Assembly: GCA_028551475.1 (NCBI GenBank)
Contig: CM052358.1
Span: 25,136,853 to 25,200,852 of the forward strand
DNA: 64,000 nt
Direction of reading: 5' to 3'
Origin: Casuarina equisetifolia
Taxonomy: Eukaryota; Streptophyta; Magnoliopsida; Fagales; Casuarinaceae
In this document: piece after piece, positions 12,288 to 24,370 of the stretch
How the letters are laid out: each line of letters starts with the position of its first letter
How positions within the stretch are numbered: the first letter of the stretch is position 1
The notes under the pieces: model-generated
The model's input: only the letters and a program-made list of their open reading frames with translations
Database searches by the model: none
Told to the model about the DNA's origin: nothing
Position numbers and translations under genes: made by a program

Positions 12288-12903
12288 ACTTTTTCACGAG
12301 GTGAACTGAAATGTCTTCTGACAAGAAGGAGAAGCATCTCGGAGCTTGCAATGATAAGACGGGCATGATAAACACATGGAAGAATTTCATTCGGAAGATT
12401 TCTCTGAAAATCTGCATATTTATACGAGAAAATACTTGGGCAGGTCATAAAAAGGAAGCCACCTAGATAAAACCGTGAATGCGTGTTACTGAACGGCCGC
12501 GTCTTTGCCTTTAACCCAGTCAACCTCTGAATCTTTGCTTTTCATAGCACAGCTTCGAGGATGCATCCAAAAGTGTCGTCAGAAAGAGGAAGCAACTTTG
12601 AACTATTCTGCAAATTAGCCTTGCATTAAATGGGGACAATAAACGCACTAATTGGCAGTTTCTTTATATTTTCTCAGCTACTGCAATGACCTCGTAATGC
12701 GTTGCGCTGCCGTAAAACTACTGTTGGATGTAATCGTTCTCAGGCTGACGAAGCGGCCTCGGAAATTTCTTGGAAGTTTCAGAACGCAGAAAGCTTGCTT
12801 ATAGTGGCAACCATCCTAGCGAGGCTCATTACCTAACAAGCTTGTGAGCTTTGAATCCTCCAGATTAGTCTTCCACTAAACAAGTCTGTGAGCATCCATA
12901 GTG
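12288..12903 (+). promoter_or_regulatory. 5' flank and leader of TNL1
   Basis: Aligns with the 5' flank of TNL2 (27,190-27,689). Shared blocks include GAAGGAGAAGCATCT-like text, a TCCAAAAG-centred block (12,560 and 27,440), and a leader with TAGTCTTCCACTAAACAAG followed by GTGAGC and the start codon. No clear TATA box is seen. TNL2 has CTATATATTA at 27,596 at the matching place. Confidence 0.5.
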
Positions 12904-15900
12904 ATGGCTTTGAGCACTCAAAGAGTCCCCTCATTCCCGTCTTCATATTCATTTTCAACAACTCGATCCACTTATGATGTTTTCCTCAGTTTCCGCGGCG
13001 AAGACACTCGTTTGAATTTTACAGACCATTTATATGTTGCTTTGAAGCAAAGAGGCTTTATTGTCTTCAAAGATGATGAAAAATTGGAGCAAGGAAGCAC
13101 TATTGCTGTAGAACTTTTGGAGGCAATCAAAAAAACCCGATTTGCGGTCGTTGTCATATCAGAGACTTTCGCATTCTCTAAGTGGTGCTTGAAAGAGCTG
13201 AGCACGATCATGGAATGCAGAAAGACTGTGCACAAAAACACTGGGGTAGAAGTTCTGCCCGTTTTCTATCACGTGGATCCTTCCAATGTTCGGAAGCAAA
13301 ATGGAATTTTCGCTCAAGCTTTTGGCGAACAAGTGAAGACCCAGAAGTTGGCAAAGAGGAGAGGGAAGCGTGGAAAGCTGCGTTGAAAGAAGTAGGCGGT
13401 ATCTCTGGCTGGCATGTAGATGGCACGTATCATATTTTGTTACTCTAATTTTGTTGAATTTTAAATTTGTTTTCTTTCACTTTAGATCTAATTAGCATCA
13501 TTTATACAGTTTTGAAGCAATTGTTGTTCGGCAAATTACTGCAAGGATATTTCGTGAATTGTGTTTGAACTCACCAGAGATCTTTGAAAATCTTGTTGGC
13601 CTAGAATCCCAAGTAGAGAAGCTAGTGTCCTTACTTCATTTAGAAGAGAATGATGTTCGGTTTATAGGGATTCATGGGATGGGCGGTATTGGTAAAACAA
13701 CTCTAGCAAAAGCCTTGTATGACATAGTTCGAGAGAGAAATTGTGGTGATTTTGATGCTAGCTCTTTTATAGATGGTGGCAACGGAACTCAAAGCATAAA
13801 TACATTGCAGGGACAAATAATTAAGGAGGTCTTGGGGGAACGTGACATGGAAATATGGAATTCTCATCAAGGAATTGATGTGTTGAGGAAGACACTATGT
13901 AACAAAAAGGTCTTTCTTATTCTTGATGATGTGAATTATGAACAATTAAAAGGATTGGCAAGGAGCTTCAATTGGTTTGATAAAAGAAGTAGAATTATTA
14001 TAATAGGTAGAGATTGTTGGTTTTGGAAGCCTATTGTGAGTGACATTTATGAAGTTGAAGCATTAGAAGATGAATATGCTTTACAACTTTTTTGTCAAAA
14101 AGCATTCAAGATATCTTATCCAAAAGAGAGTTTTGTAGAGTTGTTAAAGACTATTATAAGACTAGTTGGAGGCCACCCTTTAGCCTTGGAAATCATTGGA
14201 CCATTTTTGTGTGGTAGAGAAATGGATGTGTGGAGTAACGCACCTCATGTCCTAGAAGCATGTTCCAATACTAAGATTTTTAGTATATTTGAAATAAGTT
14301 ACTGTAGTTTGGAGAATTTAGAAAAAGAAATATTTTTAGATATTGCATGTTTTTTTTAGTGGGATGTCAAATAAGAAAATTTTGCCAATCCATGAAAGTC
14401 TTAATTACAACCCAAAATTCCATCTTGAAGGTCTCAAAGATAAGTCTCTCATAAAGATATCACAAGAAGGGATAATTTCGACACATGATTTATTTAGAAC
14501 AATGTGTCGACAAAAAATCTATCAACTATCCCCAATGGAGCCTAGCAATAGAAGCAGATTTTGGTGTAGTAAAGATATCATTTATGTATTCAAGAATAAT
14601 TCTGTGAGTATTTTAGTATAAATGTGAACATAGGAGGGTTAGCCTTAATAGTATTTTTAGGTATTTGTGAATTTTTTTAATTGTAATTTTATATTTCTTG
14701 TTTTATAGGGATCTAATGCAGTTGAAGGAATTGTCATTTCCTCTAAGTTACCAAAACATGAATTGTTAAATTTTGAAGCTTTCTCAAGAATGAGATGGTT
14801 GAAAGTGTTTATTATAAAGTCTCATGCTTATCCTTTTCAAATAAAATGGATTGGGAATCCTTCAAAATTAATATTAAGCAATAAGTTACGTGTTATGAAA
14901 TGACCAAAATTCCTTTGAAATCTTTGCCAACTAACTTTCAACCAGAAAATCTTATTAAGCTTTCTATGAAAGAAAGTAATATTGAAGTACTACAGCTTGG
15001 AAAGAAGGTAAGATTTCTGATTTTTTTTTCTCCTTTTCACTTTTAATCCTTTATAGTATTTTTTAACTTCATATTTGTCTACATTAGACTTTTGACAGAT
15101 TGAAATACATTAATCTCAGTTGGTCATGTTGTTTGACAAAAATAGCAGATATGAGTGGAGTTCCAAATCTTAAGATACTACGCTTGAATCATTGTTATCA
15201 TTTGAGGAAAATTCATTCATCCTTTGGAACTCTAAAAAAGCTTTTAATCTTGGAATTAAGAAATTGTCAAAGTCTTAAGAGACTTCCAGAAAAAGTCTAT
15301 TGGGAATCTCTTGAAATTCTTGATCCTACTAAGTGTTTAAAACTTGAGAATGCACCAAAGAATATGAGTAATGCCACTTCCTTAAAGATTCTTAGATTGG
15401 GCTCAACTTGCATTAAAGTGACATTGTCATGGATGAAGAATTTATCATCTCTTAAAAAACTTCATATAGGTAATCAATATAATATAACAGTCTCACCCCA
15501 TGTTTGTCAATTTTTTGATTCACATTCTCACACTCTATCTCATCTTTATTGGCTATCAAGTTTAAGCCTTTTAGAAAACTTAGATTTGAGTTATCGGAAC
15601 CTATTAGATAGAGAAATTCCTGATATTAGCTGTTTATCTTCACTTAAAAAATTAAATATTTTTGGTAATAAATTTACAAAAATTCCAAAAGGTATTTGTC
15701 AACTTTCTTGTCTCTGGAATCTTGACCTAAGTGAATGTGAACACCTTTAATCCTTGTCCACGTCTCTACCTCTAGGTTTCAGCTCTCTATTATCCCTAAA
15801 GCTCAATTGTTGCAATCTATCAGATGAAATTATCTCAAATGGTTTTGGTCTCTTATCCTTCGTTGGATTTTTAGAATTATCTAAAACCTAATTTACAACA

Positions 15901-17231
15901 TTACCAGATTGCTTCTATCTGTCCTCCAAACTTCTGACACTTGGATTACACAATTGTAGTCAACTTTGTGCATTGCCGAAACTTCCATTAGGCCTAAGGA
16001 CTTTAGGGATAGAAGATTGCCCATCGCTGGAGATAGGTTGTTATCATACCGGCATGAGGACGCTCTAATTATGCAGCAGTCTTTGGTTTTCTGTGGCCAC
16101 GAATACGTGCCATGAGTACAATGGAACTCCTTATAAGACATATTGTCAATGCGGCAGAGGTAAGCCACCTCTCTTCTTTGTAAAACACGTCTCTCTCTCT
16201 CTGTTTTTTTTTTTTAAAAATAAAGTGCTGCAACTCGCATCTCTCTCGTTTTTCTTTTTATTTTTTAATTCCTTTCCAGGGTTACGATCTTCTTGATGGA
16301 GATATGTTTGCATGGGGCCCCACACAGCGATCTGAAATCCCAGAGTGGGTCGACCATAGCAGCACCAATCGTTTTCGTGTAGCTGTGGATTCGGAAGAGC
16401 TAATTGAGGGATTTGCCTTGTTTGTTGCTTATCAAGTTCACATGGATGAGAATTCAAATGTTAGCATGAGTACGACGGAACTCCTTATAAGATCTTGCAA
16501 CTGACTCCACGACATATTGTCAATGGGGCAGAGGTAAAAGCCACTTCTTTTCTTTTTAAATCAAGTCTCTCTCTCTCTCTTTCTTTTTTCTTTTTTTTTT
16601 TTTCAAATAAAGTGCTGCAACTCAGATCTCTCTCTCTCGTTTTTCTTTTTCTTTTTTAATTCCTTTCCAGTATTACCATTTTCTTGTTGGAGATATGTTT
16701 GCATGGGGCCCTACACTACGATCTGAAATTCCAGAGTGGTTCGAACATAGCAGCACCAATCGTTTTCGTGTAGATGTGGATTCGGAAGAGTTGATTGAGG
16801 GATTTGCCTTGTTTGTTGCTTATCAAGTTCACAAGGATGAGTATTCAAATGGTAGCATCTCTGGAGGTAGTAATACCACCTTTCCTGAGTTTGTATGGCG
16901 ATTTCAAGCCTCTGATACTTGTCAAGAACTACCTTTGGCTTTTTGTGTCCCTAAAGCCCCTTTGGTTGTGTGAAATGGATTTTGGGCATATATACCAGTA
17001 GAGTTGTTCAAGAAAAATGGAATGAATTTGGATAGATGTCGGTACCTTGAGACGTCAATTGGAACAAGCAGCTCGGATGTGGAGGTAAAGGACTGTGGGA
17101 TACGTTTACTACATTGGAAAGATAGTTCTCAGTTTTTTGAACTTCTTCGTAGGATTACTCTACCTGGTTTGGATTTGAAACATCGGTGGCATTTTGATTT
17201 TTGGTTGAAAGCTGGTGTTAGTGAAGGTTAG
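12904..17231 (+). pseudogene. TNL1: TIR-NBS-LRR immune-receptor pseudogene, five exons
   Basis: TNL proteins sense pathogen effectors in the cytosol; their TIR domains are NAD-cleaving enzymes. Inferred exons are 12,904-13,426 (TIR), 13,510-14,603 (NB-ARC), 14,709-15,007, 15,088-16,159 (LRRs) and a last C-JID exon, present twice (from 16,280 and 16,671). The ATG at 12,904 heads a TIR with YDVFLSFRGEDTR and FSKWCLKEL, whose Glu is the expected catalytic residue. GMGGIGKTT (P-loop), VFLILDDV, GGHPLAL and IFLDIACFF follow. Breaks: a 1-bp loss near 13,327, an eighth T in the 14,350-14,357 run, a 1-bp loss near 14,903, TAA at 15,748 and 15,889, and TGA at 16,971. The tandem duplication at 16,111-16,855 also breaks the last splice junction. 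It heads the first array unit; TNL2 is the closest paralogue. A truncated TIR-only transcript is still possible. Confidence 0.93.
16111..16855 (+). repeat. Tandem duplication of the TNL1 exon 4 end, intron and C-JID start
   Basis: Copy 1 (16,111-16,464) and copy 2 (16,465-16,855) both run from CATGAGTAC through an exon end, a pyrimidine-rich intron, an acceptor (CCTTTCCAG) and the start of the C-JID (FAWGPT then EIPEW). Copy 1 lacks 20 bp of coding sequence that copy 2 and TNL2/TNL3 keep (the PYKI-Q-TP segment), so copy 2 looks ancestral. The copies differ at scattered sites and in pyrimidine-run length, so the event is not very recent. Confidence 0.9.
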
Positions 17232-17889
17232 AAGCTAAAGAAATTACCTCCATTAAGGAAGCGTTCATTAAAGAAATTACTTTTATTGGATGAAGGAAAT
17301 CATTTCAAGTGCCCATAAATGACATCCATTATTGTTTTCCATTCTTGGCCGGAACCATTTCGGTGAGACTCGGACTGAACACGGTTAGGTGCGGTCCGAC
17401 TTGACGAGAATCTATGGTTGAGCGGTGCTCGTATCTTTGAAGAAATCCTGCCTTTGTGCGGCGCAGAGGAGAGAGCTGAAGAGCTGACGTGGACTGACTG
17501 TGATGCTGACGTGGCAGATTGAACCGAAAAGTTTCCTCAGTTTCCGGAAATACGCTTTAATACTTGCCACTTCCTCTCTCCCGTTCCAATGTTGGATAGA
17601 CGGCACTTCCAGATCTCCTTTGTGGCATTTCCCGCCTCTTAACTCTTTGACATCAATGGTAAAATCCGAGTAATGGTGGGATTATCCTTTAGATTTCTTT
17701 CCCACTTGTTAACAATCAAGTCCCTTTAACCATAATGGGGTCCTTTTTACAGGAGATTCACATTTGCTTCCACCGACTGACGTTGGGAGCATTTCTCCAA
17801 CCCATTAATGAAGTGAAGAGAAGAGCTTTCCTCTTCGATCCCATCATATGAGCCCTGGGAGCTCACGAGTCTGAAGTGATGGTCAGTCA
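17232..17889. repeat. TNL1 3' flank, with a segment absent from TNL4
   Basis: Bases 17,563-17,889 align with the TNL4 3' flank at 61,060-61,368 (shared TTGACATCAATGG, AAAATCCGAGTA, ATTATCCTTTAGATTTCTT, GAGCTCACGAGTCT-like text). The intervening 17,262-17,560, moderately GC-rich, has no counterpart there. It is an insertion of unknown origin or a segment deleted from TNL4. I recognise no protein. Confidence 0.6.
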
Positions 17890-18093
17890 TGTAAGAAAAG
17901 GAGAGAAAAGGTAAGAGGCCAGAGTGAGCAATCTATGTTCTGTATATTGAGTTGATAATTTATATTACAAAGGTAATATTTATAGAGCGTTTAACCTAAT
18001 CTATATAAGGAATATGTAATATATACAATTACTACAAGATATTGAGCATAATTCTAGGACTCAATATAGCAATATGGTAGGTGCACATCAACA
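17890..18093 (-). mobile_element. Solo LTR (fossil) in the TNL1 3' flank
   Basis: A 204-bp segment with TGTAAG...CAACA ends is flanked by the 5-bp duplication AGTCA (17,885-17,889 and 18,094-18,098). The paralogous TNL4 flank (61,365-61,380) has a single GGTCAGTCACTAGGAGG and no insert, so this is a proven insertion. Read on the minus strand it begins TGTTGATGTGCACC and carries a TATAAATATT box, as an LTR promoter would. No internal region remains. The family is probably Copia-like. Confidence 0.9.
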
Positions 18094-18098
18094 AGTCA

Positions 18099-21000
18099 CT
18101 CGGAGGAGCACGGCTCGAGCGGCCTGAATGATGATAACACGGCGTGGACAAGAGTTTTTTGGACGAAACGAAGTCGTGCAGTAGATTCTTCCGGCCGACT
18201 CTCAGTGGTAGAGTCCAATTCAAAATGTACTTTCTCCTCATTCTTCTGGAATAAGTTTTGTTAAATTATTTATGGGCTTACAACAATTTTGAAAAATGGG
18301 AATATATTGATTTGGGTGACGTAGATTGTAGAATTTTGAGTTTTTTTTTCATCTGTTTAATATTTTCATTGAATATCGGTTCAGAATGTTTTTGTTTTTG
18401 GTTTTATTTTTTTTAGTAATTATGTACAACTTTGGGTTTTTTCATCTGTTTAATATTTTTATTGAATATTGATTCAGCTTTATTTTTTCTTTTTCTTTTT
18501 TTTTCTTTTTTTGCTTTTGTTTTTTCCTAATTACGTAACTTTACTTGGGTTTCACAGTCCCAAAACCATTCACTCATCATCTTTGTCGATGAAACAAAAT
18601 GGCTCTGCTTCACTCTGTAATATAAATGGAGCTACTTTTATGCCGCAACTTTGCAGTACCAGGCACAGTATTTGCTTATAAAGCAAGTAGCCTGCGAAAC
18701 CAATACTATTTTTTTTTTCTATAAAGCTGATTTTTTGGCAGAGGATGTTCTGAAAGTTGTGCTAAACAATGAACTTTGCCTATGGATTTGGGTATCTCGT
18801 CAACCGAATTCGAATATGAGTGGTGAGTTGTAAATTTTTTTAATAATTATAAAGATATTTATACACAGTACGAATATATGTATCTATACAGAAAATACAT
18901 AAATTTATTTTTTCTTGATTATAATAAGAACATAAATTTCTTCTCCACTTCTTATCATTTTCTCTTTCTTTTCACATTGTTCAGAAAATGAAATGACTAT
19001 GCTCGTCGATGTAAATTGCCTGTGAAGCTCTGCTTTTCACACCGCAACTTCGAGGTAGCGCTCAAAAGCATCATATACAATAGCTGCCATGATCCAAGTA
19101 GCTTGAGGTACCTGCAACCAATCTATAAATTCTACATTTTGTCACAAAGTCGATGATTTTGCGGGCAAATTCTTCCAAATTGATGCTGAATAGGGAGTTT
19201 TAAATTTTCCGAAAGTTTTGTACACGAACGTTATGTAATTTTTTTTTTTTTTTGTTACAGCCTGTTATTCAGCCTTCCGCTTTTACTTAATTTTTACTTT
19301 TCCGTTTTGGAATCTAGATTTGTCCACATTCCGGTTCTAGAGTTTAATGGCTGCAACATTTGTCCGTGCAATTTGGTTAGTCTGAATTTATATTTGGGCA
19401 GATGCATTCTTTCATTAGATATTTTAGACTCATTTAATCATTTTTAACTTTCTCATATTAGTGTAGGTAAGAGTGCTGTGTGATGAGGCAAGGGAGATAC
19501 TAATGGAAGAAGGCAATGTCCATGTGTGTTTGCTCTCTCCATCCATCCACAATATAAGTATGCATTTTGACCTTTTTGATATATTGAGTTTATCTTGTAT
19601 TGATTAAGTTTCTAGTAGTTTGGTGGTTTTCTTGCTTCAAATGTGTTTTAAATTGTTTAGATTATACTCTTAATCTCAAGTAACAAGAATCATAATGTAA
19701 GCTAAATAAAAATAAAAGATTAACATCAAGAGTTAAAGATCACTGAAAACTTCATAATCAGTTTATGTTAGTTCCTTTGTGTTTATCATTGGCAAATTAC
19801 TTGCCTTGTTGTTTATCTTGGTCAAGATGTTTCTAGGATTCTGTTGATTTTTTGCTTTCCACTTTTCTTCCCATGGACAATTTATCTTATAGCTTGTAGA
19901 AGCTTTTATGGTTACATATTTTCTTTTCTTTTTTGTTTGAGAAAAGGGTTGGCATGGGGCCTTTTTTTTCATTAAGGGGTTGAGTGACCGAGATTAAGGG
20001 TTGATATTTTTATTTTGAATTTTTGATGTCACAACAAAGAATCTTATTTATTACTTTTTTAGGAACAAATCTAAGCATTGGGGACATTTTTCACTAGATA
20101 ATGGAGATTTTCATTGATCAATTGCATTATGGTAACAATTGCTTGTGCAGTACTCTTGTAAAACCTTAAAAGAAATTTAAGATCTCTTAACGAGTTCAAT
20201 TGTTGGTGCAATCCACTGCTATATCTTTCTTTTGTAGCTTCTTTTTGTTGTGTGAAACTTATGCATTCAACTCTTTTAGGTTGTGGTACGTGTACCAGAT
20301 TCTTATTATCTTATCATTTTGTTTTTTGGACTAATAGCCTCTTGAAAGTCTAGCTACAGTTTATTAAGATATTCATGGGCAGTTCCATGGCCTGGCAGTA
20401 CTATTTCACACTAGTGAAGAGTATTTGTCTATTTGGGGCACTTAACTTTCTATTCATGTTATAACTTATCATTTTGTACCAGATTCTTGAGTTTTAACTT
20501 ATCATTTTGTTTTTTGGACTGACAGCCTCTTAAAAGTCTAGTTGTAGTTTGTTGAGATATTCATAGGTAGTTCCATGGTCTTGCAATACTATTTCAGACT
20601 AGTAAAGAGGTATTTGTTTGTTTGGAGCATTTAACTTTCTAGTCATGTTATGGTTGGTGAAGGAATGGTGATCAAATTATTGCTTGAGATTTATGGATTG
20701 ATGGGAGTTTAAAATTTGAGAATTGAAATTCTCTAAGTTGTTGAGCTTGTGATGATTTGTTAATATTGATTATTATACACATGTAAAAAATGCTTCTAGA
20801 GCTTTGTAATGATAAACATTGAGGTGTAAAGAGTGGTTTTTAATAGTCTTACTAAAGTTTTATTTATAAGCAATATAAAAGTGAAAGGTCATAAGATGTA
20901 AGAAAAAAAAATAGTAGTGAAGGAAAAAGGATATGGATAAAAAATAGTCTATCTCAATGTTCTAGTATCTGATACAAAAGATGACTAATAGTCTTACAGA

Positions 21001-23560
21001 TGAGATCTACGAAATTCCCATGAGAATGTTTCTTTAATGAAGTTCATGTCTTTTGTGAGCTTCATACATTTTAGTATTTAGCTTCATTTTTATGTAACTG
21101 TCTTATATGGTTATGCCTAGCAAATCAATATTATTATTTACTTGCATTACCAAGTTCTTAGGTAGAATGCATAATGCCCTGGTTTTGTGCTTTTTAGACA
21201 TTTGTAGTAGCCATGGCATTTTGGACAAGCTTTGAGTAGTTAGTCTTTCTAATCATCTATAAGTAGGTAACCACTAATGTCCTAAAAGTAGGGGATGAAC
21301 TTGGGTAAGGTGAGTTAGTCATCTTTAAGTTGTTACTAGTTGTTGAAGGCATAAATTTTATGAGAAAACAAGCCTCGTTTGTTGATCTAATTGTGTTCAT
21401 GACTTTATTTATGTACTTCTTCTGAGGAATATTGAAATTTTGGGAGTTTCCACCAATGAGTTTATGTAGATGAGAGCATTTGAAATCTTCAATTTTAAAT
21501 GTTTCAAAAATAAATTTGGGCCAATTTATTTGGTTATGTTAATGGTTGTAAGTTTTGTCATTTATAAGACTTTGAAGCTTTCTTTAAAGGCATTAAGACT
21601 TGTCCATTTTTGCAGCACTTTTGCTGCACTAGGAATGAAGGTTGCTTGTGTCTTTGAAGTGACCATATCTCGTACATTGTCATGTATGTTGTCTTTAAGA
21701 TTGTATAATCGTGGTTTGTCAACTTATTAAGCTTGATGTGTGCTTTTGTTGAGTGTACCACATCGTTTTATGTAACACATCAAGGTCACATTTTAAAAAC
21801 AATATGGCATGCAAAGTCCAAATTAATTTTGGTTTTTTCTTGAACATGATAGTGGGTTTGAAATCAATGATTGTGTTAAAGGATGTTGTTTTCATGGTAC
21901 TTATTTAGCTTGGTGACATTTGCTTGAATTTACTACTAATTCAACATTGACTAACTTCTTTGTTCAGCTTTTGGTGGCTTTGAAAGTGCAATATTCTCAA
22001 CATGTTACGATTCTAAGAGGAAATAAATCACAAAAGTTGTCAGGTAAATGGTTAGCCCAACATATAGGCTTTGTTTGGCCTAGTTTTTATTTGTGTTGCT
22101 CAGTTATCCTTAATGTGCACCCTTGTGTTAGGAACATATTTAATGTGCCAAATTGATGCTATGATGTGGAAATACAACATCCAACCTTGCAATAGATGAT
22201 TGCAAAGGTTATGCATTTGTTCAAGTTATTTCTCTTTTTTTCCCTCTCTTGCTAAACTTTCATGAACACTACTAGTCATCATGTATAGATAACAAAATTT
22301 ATGTTAAAGGGCCTTTTCACACATGTAATTTTTTTAACAGAAGAATTTGAAAACTATTTGTGTGCAATTTGAACTTGTCCCAAGGAGGGGGAGAACTTGT
22401 TGTCACTTGGAGACCACCTAATTACTTCTTATGATGCATTTGAAGTAGTTGTAAAACTAGTTGCTACCATAACTTGCTAGTTGATGGGTTTTGCTTCTAG
22501 TTTTTTTGTTCATCTATATTAGATTTCCACCCCCTACCCCACCATAGGCTTTTCTCTTGTATTTTGAGTAGTTATATTGACCTTTTCAAGAGTCGTAACT
22601 TTTAGGTATTGAGATTTTGGAATTAATTATTGTAGGTTAATTTTTTTTTTCCCCACCTGGAAGGTAAAGATTGAAACTCTTTATACTTTTTAGTAGTTTT
22701 CTCCATATGAATGTTTCCTTTTTGGACCTGATGAAATCCAACCATGAAACTCTAGCCATTTATCAATGAAATCTTTTGTTTTCATACATGAAATACTTCC
22801 ATATATTTAAAAAATTTGTTGCATTACTTAAATTTTAGACTTTGTTTTTATTTTTTCAAATTAATCTGATATCACAAGAGTATAATTTGGGTCAAACTAT
22901 ACTAGTTACTTTCTAGAAAAGCAGAATACAAACTTCTTTGCCTACTAATCATAAAGTATCTTAGGAGGAAAAGATTGAAAAGCGTGAAGCAATAGATTAA
23001 AGGATGGCCAAATTGGAATTTGAGAGCATTCAGCAAGTGACAGGCAATTGGATTTATATGGAACATTGCCTAGTAAAGGTGATTAATTTGAATGATGTAA
23101 AATATACATATATTCAATTTCAGCAACTGAATCCTCCTAAATTCACCCTGCGGTGCAGTTACTTTTTACATTTCTCGTTGACCAAATATACCATCCGCCA
23201 CTCACTTGTTAAGGTAGTAAAGCATGGTTTCCTTCCTGGAATTTCGACTTTCTTTTGTAGGACTTTGAATTATGTGCGATGGAAGCAGCGGTCATCAAAA
23301 CAACTCCCTATGACCCATCATTTCAACAGAACCCAATTTAGTTATTGCAATCGAGAGGCTCGACATTTGCGCTCTTGGACGCGTGAAACCAGGTTATCCT
23401 GGATTTGGACTAAAATTTCACCTTCCCCTTGAGATTTTGCGAAGTGGTCAAGTATTGAAAGCTGGCTCGGTGGAACCTGTAATAAGAACTAACATTTTTT
23501 CAATGGTACATAAATTTCGATTAATAGCTTAACACGTTCAGGCTATGCATTTACAGTACA
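18099..23560. repeat. Long 3'-flank module of TNL1, no intact gene
   Basis: Bases 18,099-18,240 continue the match to TNL4 (61,372-61,510). Bases 18,590-18,910 align with 33,000-33,280 (TNL2) and 47,870-48,150 (TNL3). Bases 22,380-22,630 resemble 50,440-50,560, 50,870-50,950, 52,140-52,190 and 34,970-35,040. Bases 22,640-23,270 match the DNA on both sides of the plastid insert at 5,880-7,180. Every frame is short and broken. I recognise no protein in the 5 kb. Confidence 0.6.
20292..20660. repeat. About 184-bp tandem direct duplication
   Basis: Two copies start with GTACCAGATTCTT at 20,292 and 20,476. Both run through TTATCATTTTGTTTTTTGGA, a shared GTTCCATGG block, and an ATTCATGTTAT or AGTCATGTTAT end. 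They differ at many sites. No coding potential is evident. Confidence 0.8.
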
Positions 23561-24219
23561 GAATACAAACAAGATGAGGACAAGGTATAGTAATAACAGT
23601 AGCAGTAAAAATTTGGAAATCTGAATGCTTTCCAAGACTGTGAATGCACCGTGAGTTCCTTTTTTTGTCTCGTTTACATCGTAACAGCTTTGGAAATTTC
23701 GTGGCCCCTACTCTCTACTTTCTCTCCTTTCCACAAAGATCTTGAATATTTGGAAATCTGAACGCCCTTAAGCCAAGGAGGGGAGTCAGTAACCCCATCA
23801 ACAGAACCTTACCATTAAGCAAACTTGTGAGCATCCAGTTTTGTGATTAGTCTTGCATTAAACAAGCTTCTGTAAACCTCAAAATTCTGCAAATAAACCT
23901 TGTTAGAGGATGGAGACGCCCACTGTTTTGTGGACTTCGGGTGTAACACTTGCATAGAAACCTCTTTACATTACCGGTAACATTGTCAGAGAAAATGATT
24001 GATGTAAGCATCGTTAGAGGATGGAGACACAAGCAAGTCACCATAAAGTGTTGTTAGAGAAGACGTTTTGTGGAGATCGGTAATATGCCACTGGACTCCA
24101 ATTTCTCTACTTTCTCAATCTACCGAGCCTTGATATCAAGTAAGCTTGTGAACCTCTAGTCCTGAAATTAGTTTGCATTAAATAAGTCTTACACTAAACA
24201 TGCTTGTGAATCTCCAAAG
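23561..24219. repeat. TNL 5'-flank module copy
   Basis: Bases 23,640-23,890 resemble 10,540-10,830 and 56,160-56,420 (a shared run from the block ending CCTTTTTTTGTC through GAGGGGAGTCA or similar, then a leader with GCATTAAACAAGCTTCTGTA). It leads into the decayed TIR start at 24,220. The segments at 23,900-23,935 and 24,010-24,030 share GTTAGAGGATGGAGAC, a local repeat. Confidence 0.55.
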
Positions 24220-24370
24220 ATGTCCGTGAGTGCTCACAGTTCTTTCTTTTTCATTTTCTTTTTCTTCAAAAACTCTACTTGCAATGATTTCTCAAATCAT
24301 TTATATATTGCTTTGAAGCAAAAAAAGAAAAAAATTACTGTTTTTAAAGACGATAACAAATTACAGCAAA
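24220..24370 (+). pseudogene. Relic of a TNL TIR exon
   Basis: The ATG at 24,220 follows the TNL leader. The next codons read MSVSAHSSFFF, like the N-terminus of the TNLs. CATTTATATATTGCTTTGAAG then matches the helix that follows FRGEDTR, and TTTTTAAAGACGATAACAAA matches FKDDEK. Part of the FRGEDTR segment is missing and several stops occur. Nothing beyond the start of the BB loop survives. Confidence 0.7.

Noticed and set aside
12146-12523. Two overlapping minus-strand frames (125 and 88 codons) before TNL1
   Set aside because: They are antisense to the TNL 5'-flank module. The TNL2 copy at 26,895-27,131 gives a different short product.
12901-12903. GTG as an upstream start of TNL1 (and 27,687 for TNL2)
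   Set aside because: The ATG three bases later is the normal plant start and begins the conserved MALSTQ sequence in both genes.
23004-23432. 142-codon open frame on the + strand
   Set aside because: It lies in the repeat that flanks the plastid insert, and the matching DNA at 6,930-7,180 does not keep the frame. No known domain.
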